In this document: positions 17,054-21,060 of the stretch, piece after piece
Layout of the letters: each line of letters starts with the position of its first letter
Position numbering within the stretch: the stretch's first letter is position 1
Assembly (NCBI GenBank): GCA_937915475.1
Contig: CALGIR010000036.1
Location: 1 to 21,060 of the forward strand
DNA from: an uncultured Bacteroidales bacterium
Lineage (GTDB): Bacteria; Bacteroidota; Bacteroidia; Bacteroidales; Tenuifilaceae
DNA length: 21,060 nucleotides
Direction of reading: 5' to 3'
The notes under the pieces: generated by a model
Seen by the model: the letters and a program-made list of their open reading frames with translations, nothing else
The model's database searches: none
What the model was told of the DNA's origin: nothing
Position numbers and translations under genes: made by a program

Positions 17054-17178
17054 GATAGAATTAGAATGAAAAATACAACAGCTATGATATATTTCTTCTT
17101 CATTGTGCTCATTGTTTACCTTGGCGTTAACTTCTATATTTTTAAGCATACAAGCATTGTTTTTAGTACGGGTACATC
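17054..17178 (+). repeat. Intact copy of the direct repeat flanking the receptor block
   Basis: This segment (start region of the metallophosphoesterase gene) is repeated, degraded, at 13763-13877. The two direct repeats enclose 3176 nt that hold the whole TonB-dependent receptor gene and both its spacers. Confidence 0.88.
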
Positions 17179-18232
17179 GGTGGGAATTATCCTTAAGGTG
17201 CTCTTTTTTGTTGTTGCCCTTTCCTATCCGCTTGGGCGGATATTCGAAAGGGTTTACCCTTCGTTACTACCCGATGTGCTCATAAAAATTGGATCGTTTT
17301 GGTTGGGTGCAATGCTTTACCTCACCCTATTCTTTATTCTGCTCAATATAGTTCATTTGGGATTTAGCGTTTTTGGGCATGGTTCGCTGATTTCAGCAAA
17401 ATCAAATCCTGAACTTGTAAAAAGACTAACTATTGCTATCTACTCGGTAACGATTCTTATACTGTTGGGCGGATACTTAAATGCGCTATACCCAAGGGTT
17501 AACAGGATAACCATTAACACCCCAAAATCATTGGGCAAAAATGCTTCGCTAAAAATTGCTGCTGCTTCCGATATTCATCTGGGTGCGGTGATTAGCAACG
17601 GAAGGTTAGAACGATTTGTAAGGATGATGAACGAGCAAAATCCCGATATAATTCTGCTTGCAGGTGATGTTTTTGATGAGGATTTGGGACCTGTTATTCA
17701 AAACGATATGGGCAAACTGCTTAGCAAACTTAGTGCTCCGCTGGGCGTATATGCCGTTACTGGTAACCATGAGTACATTGGCGGAGTTGAGCCTGCCATA
17801 AAGTATTTGGAGGAACACAGCGTTAAAGTTTTGCGCGATAGCGCAATGGCAACAAGCGGAAATATTAACGTAATTGGGCGCGATGATAGGCAATCGAAAA
17901 TAATGGGCGGTGTGACCAGAAAATCCTTAGACGCTTTAGTTTTGGGAATAGATAAATCGCGCTTTACAATTCTGCTCGACCATCAACCCTATAACCTAAA
18001 TGAGGCTATTGAAAATGGGATTGACCTACAAATATCTGGTCATACGCACCACGGGCAGATGTTTCCCTTAAACTTTATCACTAAAGCCATATTTGAGGTA
18101 AGCCGTGGCCATAAACAGATAGAGAATACGCACTTTTATGTATCCACTGGCTTTGGTACTTGGGGACCACCAATTAGGATTGGAAACAGACCAGAAATTG
18201 TGGTTTTCGATATCCTATCAGATAAAAAATAG
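17066..18232 (+). CDS. Membrane-anchored metallophosphoesterase (calcineurin-like)
   Basis: A 388-residue protein with about four N-terminal membrane helices (roughly 7-26, 38-55, 77-100, 120-142) and a C-terminal calcineurin-like phosphoesterase domain (about 160-385). Metal and active-site motifs are complete and in order: SDIH with D169 and H171, GDVFD with D201, GNHE with N234/H235, H306 in LLDHQPYN, and GHTHHGQ at 325-331. This layout is like the YaeI/YkuE type, some of which hydrolyse lipid or nucleotide phosphodiesters; the substrate here is unknown. ATG at 17066 is preferred, since it gives the fuller first helix; ATG at 17084 is an alternative. Its first 38 codons exist again as a dead fragment at 13763-13877. 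It converges with tilS, with 14 nt between stops. Confidence 0.92.
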   Translation: MKNTTAMIYFFFIVLIVYLGVNFYIFKHTSIVFSTGTSVGIILKVLFFVVALSYPLGRIFERVYPSLLPDVLIKIGSFWLGAMLYLTLFFILLNIVHLGFSVFGHGSLISAKSNPELVKRLTIAIYSVTILILLGGYLNALYPRVNRITINTPKSLGKNASLKIAAASDIHLGAVISNGRLERFVRMMNEQNPDIILLAGDVFDEDLGPVIQNDMGKLLSKLSAPLGVYAVTGNHEYIGGVEPAIKYLEEHSVKVLRDSAMATSGNINVIGRDDRQSKIMGGVTRKSLDALVLGIDKSRFTILLDHQPYNLNEAIENGIDLQISGHTHHGQMFPLNFITKAIFEVSRGHKQIENTHFYVSTGFGTWGPPIRIGNRPEIVVFDILSDKK

Positions 18233-18246
18233 GATTAGCAGAGATA

Positions 18247-19572
18247 TCAACCTCGTATTTTCACATGAAGCACTTTGGCGCTTTCGGAATTTACCCTGTA
18301 CCTATTGTCAATCCTATGGCTCACAACCCAAACTATATTACCATCCGACTCTAAAACAAAAACGGAACTTTTGCGATGAATTGGAATCTTTTGGTCAATT
18401 AAAAAATCGCTAACCTTTTTGCGCCCTTCCATACCGAAGGGGATAAACCAATCGCCTTTGCGCCAAGGGCGCAATAATAAGGGAAACTGTACTTTATCCG
18501 CATCAAAAACACCTGCCGATGCCACCTTTGGTATTTTGAACGAAGCAACATCATCAATTACCTCAAACTCCATTGGAATAGGCAATTCTGGTATATCATT
18601 AAGGCTATCGATAAGTACCTCATTATAGCTTTTTTGGATATTTGAGCCTAAGATGAGGTAATCCCTATCGCGAATAAGCAGATAATTATCAGTATAAAAA
18701 GTTTTACCTGATTGGGCCAGCAACGACTCCTTAATATCCTGGATTGCCGAAGGCGAAAATCCATATTCCATTAGCTCCTCAAGTAGAAATAGCTGGTGAA
18801 ATGGGTATTCGAGCAGTTTCTTAATCGAGTAGTACACTTCGTTTCCCTTTTCCGAACGTATCTGCTCTCTATGCTCTGCATTCATTGCTTCGATTGCGCT
18901 CCATGTTTCGCTTAAAAAAAGCGATGTGTCATACAGATTGTCAACAACCCCTGAGTTTATCTTCTCCAATTCTGTGATTACATTGTGCCTAATCCTATTT
19001 CTTGCATACTCAACCTCTACGTTTGTTTTGTCGTTTCTGTACTCCACACCTTTGTCAAAGGCGTACTCCTCAATCTGCTTGCGAAAGGCGAATAGTAAAG
19101 GCCTTATAACACCATTCGTAAGTGGCTTTATTCCAGTAAGCCCCTTTAACCCTGTGCCACGAGTTAGGTTAATGAGCATTGTTTCGGCAACATCGTTTTT
19201 ATTATGGGCAATGGCTACCGATGCATAGCCATGCTCATCGCAAAGTTCCTTAAACCAACCATATCGCAATTCACGTGCTGCAACCTGAATGGATATTTTG
19301 TGCTCATGGGCATAAACCTCAGTATGGAATAATTTAGTAAACAGCTTCACTCCCATTCTTTTGCAAACATCAACTACAAGCTGCTCATCGGAATCCGAAT
19401 CGGCACCCCTGAGGCTAAAGTTGCAGTGAGCCACTGCAAATTTATACCCACAGGAAGAGAAAAGGTTTAGCATGACCATAGAATCTACACCTCCGCTAAC
19501 CGCAAGCAATATTTCATCCTTGGGTTTGATAAGCTGATTTTTTTCGATAAAACTTATAAATTCTTTATTCAT
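18247..19572 (-). CDS. tilS: tRNA(Ile)-lysidine synthetase TilS
   Basis: TilS converts C34 of the CAU-anticodon tRNA-Ile to lysidine with ATP and lysine, so that it reads AUA; it is essential. The 441-residue protein has the PP-loop SGGVDS at 26-31 in ILLAVSGGVDSMVML, then AHCNFSLRGADSDSDE (about 49-64) and AHNKNDVAETMLINLTRGTGLKGL (about 122-145), and finally the TilS C-terminal domain (about 365-440; LRPWRKGDWFIPFGMEGRKKVSDFL region, ending SHRIDNRYRV). Length and motif order are normal. It ends in TGA, and its stop is 14 nt from that of the convergent metallophosphoesterase gene. It is divergent from marR, with a 274-nt spacer. Confidence 0.96.
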   Translation of the reverse strand: MNKEFISFIEKNQLIKPKDEILLAVSGGVDSMVMLNLFSSCGYKFAVAHCNFSLRGADSDSDEQLVVDVCKRMGVKLFTKLFHTEVYAHEHKISIQVAARELRYGWFKELCDEHGYASVAIAHNKNDVAETMLINLTRGTGLKGLTGIKPLTNGVIRPLLFAFRKQIEEYAFDKGVEYRNDKTNVEVEYARNRIRHNVITELEKINSGVVDNLYDTSLFLSETWSAIEAMNAEHREQIRSEKGNEVYYSIKKLLEYPFHQLFLLEELMEYGFSPSAIQDIKESLLAQSGKTFYTDNYLLIRDRDYLILGSNIQKSYNEVLIDSLNDIPELPIPMEFEVIDDVASFKIPKVASAGVFDADKVQFPLLLRPWRKGDWFIPFGMEGRKKVSDFLIDQKIPIHRKSSVFVLESDGNIVWVVSHRIDNRYRVNSESAKVLHVKIRG

Positions 19573-19801
19573 AGCTTATGTATCATTATTAACTAAAGCA
19601 TAGCCCCGATTGTTACTAGTTTTAAATTAAAGGCTAATATCAAACTGGGCATGGGCCAAAGTTACAGAATATTTAAAAGAGTTGTTATGCACCAATTCAT
19701 TGATGCAAAAAAACATGATATGATATATGATTGTTGTAAAACCCTATACCATCCATATTCTTAGCCGTATGAGTTTTATTACATGGATGTTTCACCTTAT
19801 C

Positions 19802-19830
19802 TTTGTTCTGAGTTAAGATGCTTAAATTTG
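19802..19830 (+). promoter_or_regulatory. Bacteroidota-type promoter for the MarR gene
   Basis: TTTG at 19802-19805, a 17-nt spacer and TAAATTTG at 19823-19830 fit the consensus. The start of transcription would be near 19836, giving a very short leader of about 10 nt before the ATG at 19847. Confidence 0.5.
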
Positions 19831-19846
19831 GATAAACTAGATAGCA

Positions 19847-20278
19847 ATGAATACTCCTTCAAAATCGTTTGTATATACCCTTACTCGAATAGCTTCGCGC
19901 TATAAAACTGAGTTGGCCCAGAGTTTTGCATCGAATGGATATCCCGATGTTACACCTGATTATTGGATTGTGCTGGAATGGCTTTGGGAAGAGGAAAACA
20001 TTACACTAGGCCAGCTTGCCAAGCGAACTAACAAGGATAAAGCATCGATAACCCGAATAACTGGCGGAATGGAGCGTAACGATTTAGTGGTAAGAACGCC
20101 AAGCGCTTCGGACAAGCGCTCCTTTCTGATATCGATGTCGAAATATGCTAAAAGCATTATTGATGACCTTAAGCAAATTGAAGAAGACACACTTAAACAC
20201 GCCACAAAAGGATTAAATCCTATTGAGGTTAAGGAATTGGTTAGAATGCTGGAGCATTTATTTATCAATTTAGACTAA
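19847..20278 (+). CDS. MarR-family transcriptional regulator
   Basis: A 143-residue winged helix-turn-helix protein of normal MarR length. The DNA-binding core is ITLGQLAKRTNKDKASITRI (about 52-71), followed by GGMERNDLVVRTPSASDKRSFLISMS, the wing with the conserved D-K-R. Flanking helices at 1-45 and 105-143 would form the dimer interface. Its own promoter region between tilS and marR could be autoregulated, but I see no clear inverted-repeat operator. It converges on the MFS transporter gene (15 nt between stops); MarR proteins often control neighbouring efflux genes, so a link is plausible but unproven. Confidence 0.92.
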   Translation: MNTPSKSFVYTLTRIASRYKTELAQSFASNGYPDVTPDYWIVLEWLWEEENITLGQLAKRTNKDKASITRITGGMERNDLVVRTPSASDKRSFLISMSKYAKSIIDDLKQIEEDTLKHATKGLNPIEVKELVRMLEHLFINLD

Positions 20279-20293
20279 TCCCTGGTTTAAATA

Positions 20294-21060
20294 TTAATAC
20301 TCCAATGCAGCCTTAACGATATTTACTCGGCGTGAAAATAGCGCAGCGGCCCCAAGACAAACAATACTTGAAATAAAAAGAGTAATCTGCACCCCTATGG
20401 CTCCCGATATTGCACCAAGCAATAAACTGCCTACGGGAGTTACCCCAAGGAAAGACATACCATAAAGTGCCATTATCCTACCCCTTTTAGAATCATCAAC
20501 AAGGGATTGAATTAAGGTGTTTGTTGATGCGAACTGTACAATCATTCCAAAGCCTGTAAAATAAAGCAGTACAAGCGATAGTATGATATTTGTTGAAAGT
20601 GACAATGACATTAAGCCCATTGCAAAAAGAATTGCGGCAAAGAAAATCATGCGGGGGAGTTGTTTCATGCCCTTTCGTGATGCCAAGTACACTGCACCAG
20701 TAAGTGCTCCTGCTCCCAATGCTCAGGTTAAAAAACCTAATAGTTGCGAATCGCCACCAAGAATATCTCTAGCAAAAACAGGCAGAAATACCTGAAAAGG
20801 CATACCAAAGAACCCTGTGGTTACCACTAGAATTAGTAAGAAACGAATGGGCTTAAACGAAAATGCGTACTTTGCTCCTTCCACCAAATCGGAAATTACC
20901 GATTTATGCCCGGTGTTTTTGTTGGTTGGGCTAACGTTTATTACAAGCAAGGAAATAACTACTGCAGAAAAGATTATACCGTTAATAAGAAAGCAGTACC
21001 CCTCACCAACAAGCGCAATAAGAAATCCGCCTATCATAGGACCAATAAAACGAGCAGAGT
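20294..21060 (-). pseudogene. MFS transporter (DHA3/MFS_3 type), interrupted by in-frame TGA; 5' end outside window
   Basis: The frame enters from the right edge as SARFIGPMIGGFLIALVGEGYCFLING, a segment typical of DHA3 drug/macrolide-type exporters (shown as FIGPMIGGFL and GEGYCFLING). It continues through several membrane helices and PVFARDILGGDSQLLGFLT to a TGA at 20723-20725. The same frame then goes on ALGAGALTGAVYLASRKG and more helices to the stop at 20294. Related proteins usually have a glycine or other small residue at this point (GFLxGAxGxGALxGA), so a GGA-to-TGA change would explain it. The start codon is not in the window; ATG at 21035-21037 lies inside the domain and is not the true start. 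As written the exporter is truncated about midway. Recent mutation or sequence error are the two options. Confidence 0.82.

Larger units (their letters stand above)
16637..17065. other. Gene-free spacer between receptor and metallophosphoesterase genes
   Basis: No open frame of note. It holds an imperfect palindrome at 16870-16889, a 7-bp inverted repeat GGGCAGA (16812-16818) / TCTGCCC (16865-16871), and a candidate promoter at 16925-16956. The stretch is more GC-rich and structured around 16800-16950 than the AT-rich spacer on the other side of the receptor. Confidence 0.55.

Noticed and set aside
13763..17178. Insertion sequence or composite transposon between the direct repeats
   Set aside because: No transposase, integrase or terminal inverted repeats are visible; the repeats are gene sequence, not IS ends.
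19657..19664. Promoter for tilS (TAACTTTG on the minus strand)
   Set aside because: It matches TAnnTTTG, but no TTG/TTTG lies at an acceptable distance upstream; too weak to list.
20723..20725. TGA recoded as tryptophan or selenocysteine
   Set aside because: TGA terminates the PLP enzyme, the hybrid kinase and tilS normally in this same window, and an MFS helix position of this kind has no reason for selenocysteine.

Overview
The window looks like chromosomal DNA of a member of the Bacteroidota, most likely the Bacteroidales/Marinilabiliales side, although the sequence alone does not fix the genus. Four things point there. The rpmB-rpmG-DUF4295(bL38)-ftsY block is a Bacteroidota arrangement. 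Several genes have candidate promoters of the Bacteroidota type (TTG/TTTG, about 17-21 nt, TAnnTTTG). A DUF6340-type lipoprotein is present, and genes generally lack strong Shine-Dalgarno sequences.

Layout. Everything from 1 to about 13640 lies on the minus strand. Reading in the direction of transcription (high to low coordinates), it starts with a soluble four-PAS hybrid histidine kinase (10926-13640). An envelope-directed run follows: a small NlpC/P60- or CHAP-like protein, a TlpA-like thioredoxin protein and a DUF6340-type lipoprotein. Next come an M48/Ste24-type membrane protease, tRNA-Thr(CGT), CinA, the bL28-bL33-bL38 ribosomal genes and FtsY. An intrinsic terminator follows ftsY. Then come a Cys/Met-type PLP enzyme and a fused DmsB-DmsC electron-transfer/membrane-anchor protein 18 nt downstream of it. 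The last gene is a secreted coiled-coil protein that runs off the left edge, has its own good promoter and probably starts at TTG.

From 13641 to 17065 the window becomes accessory-like. A TonB-dependent receptor gene (14318-16564) is interrupted by one in-frame TAA. It is flanked by direct repeats: 13763-13877 is a decayed copy (my alignment gives about 89% identity outside an 11-nt gap) of the 5' end of the intact metallophosphoesterase gene that begins at 17066. The receptor block was therefore probably acquired or rearranged beside that gene.

From 17066 to 21060 are the membrane-anchored metallophosphoesterase (+), convergent TilS (-), divergent MarR (+) and a convergent DHA3-type MFS transporter (-). 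The MFS gene is cut by the right edge and also carries an in-frame TGA. TGA is the normal terminator of several intact genes here, so recoding is unlikely; both interruptions are better read as recent nonsense mutations or sequence errors.

I did not find a convincing new multi-gene system. The best leads are the duplicated gene start flanking the receptor, the two disrupted transport genes, and the DmsBC fusion without a visible catalytic subunit.
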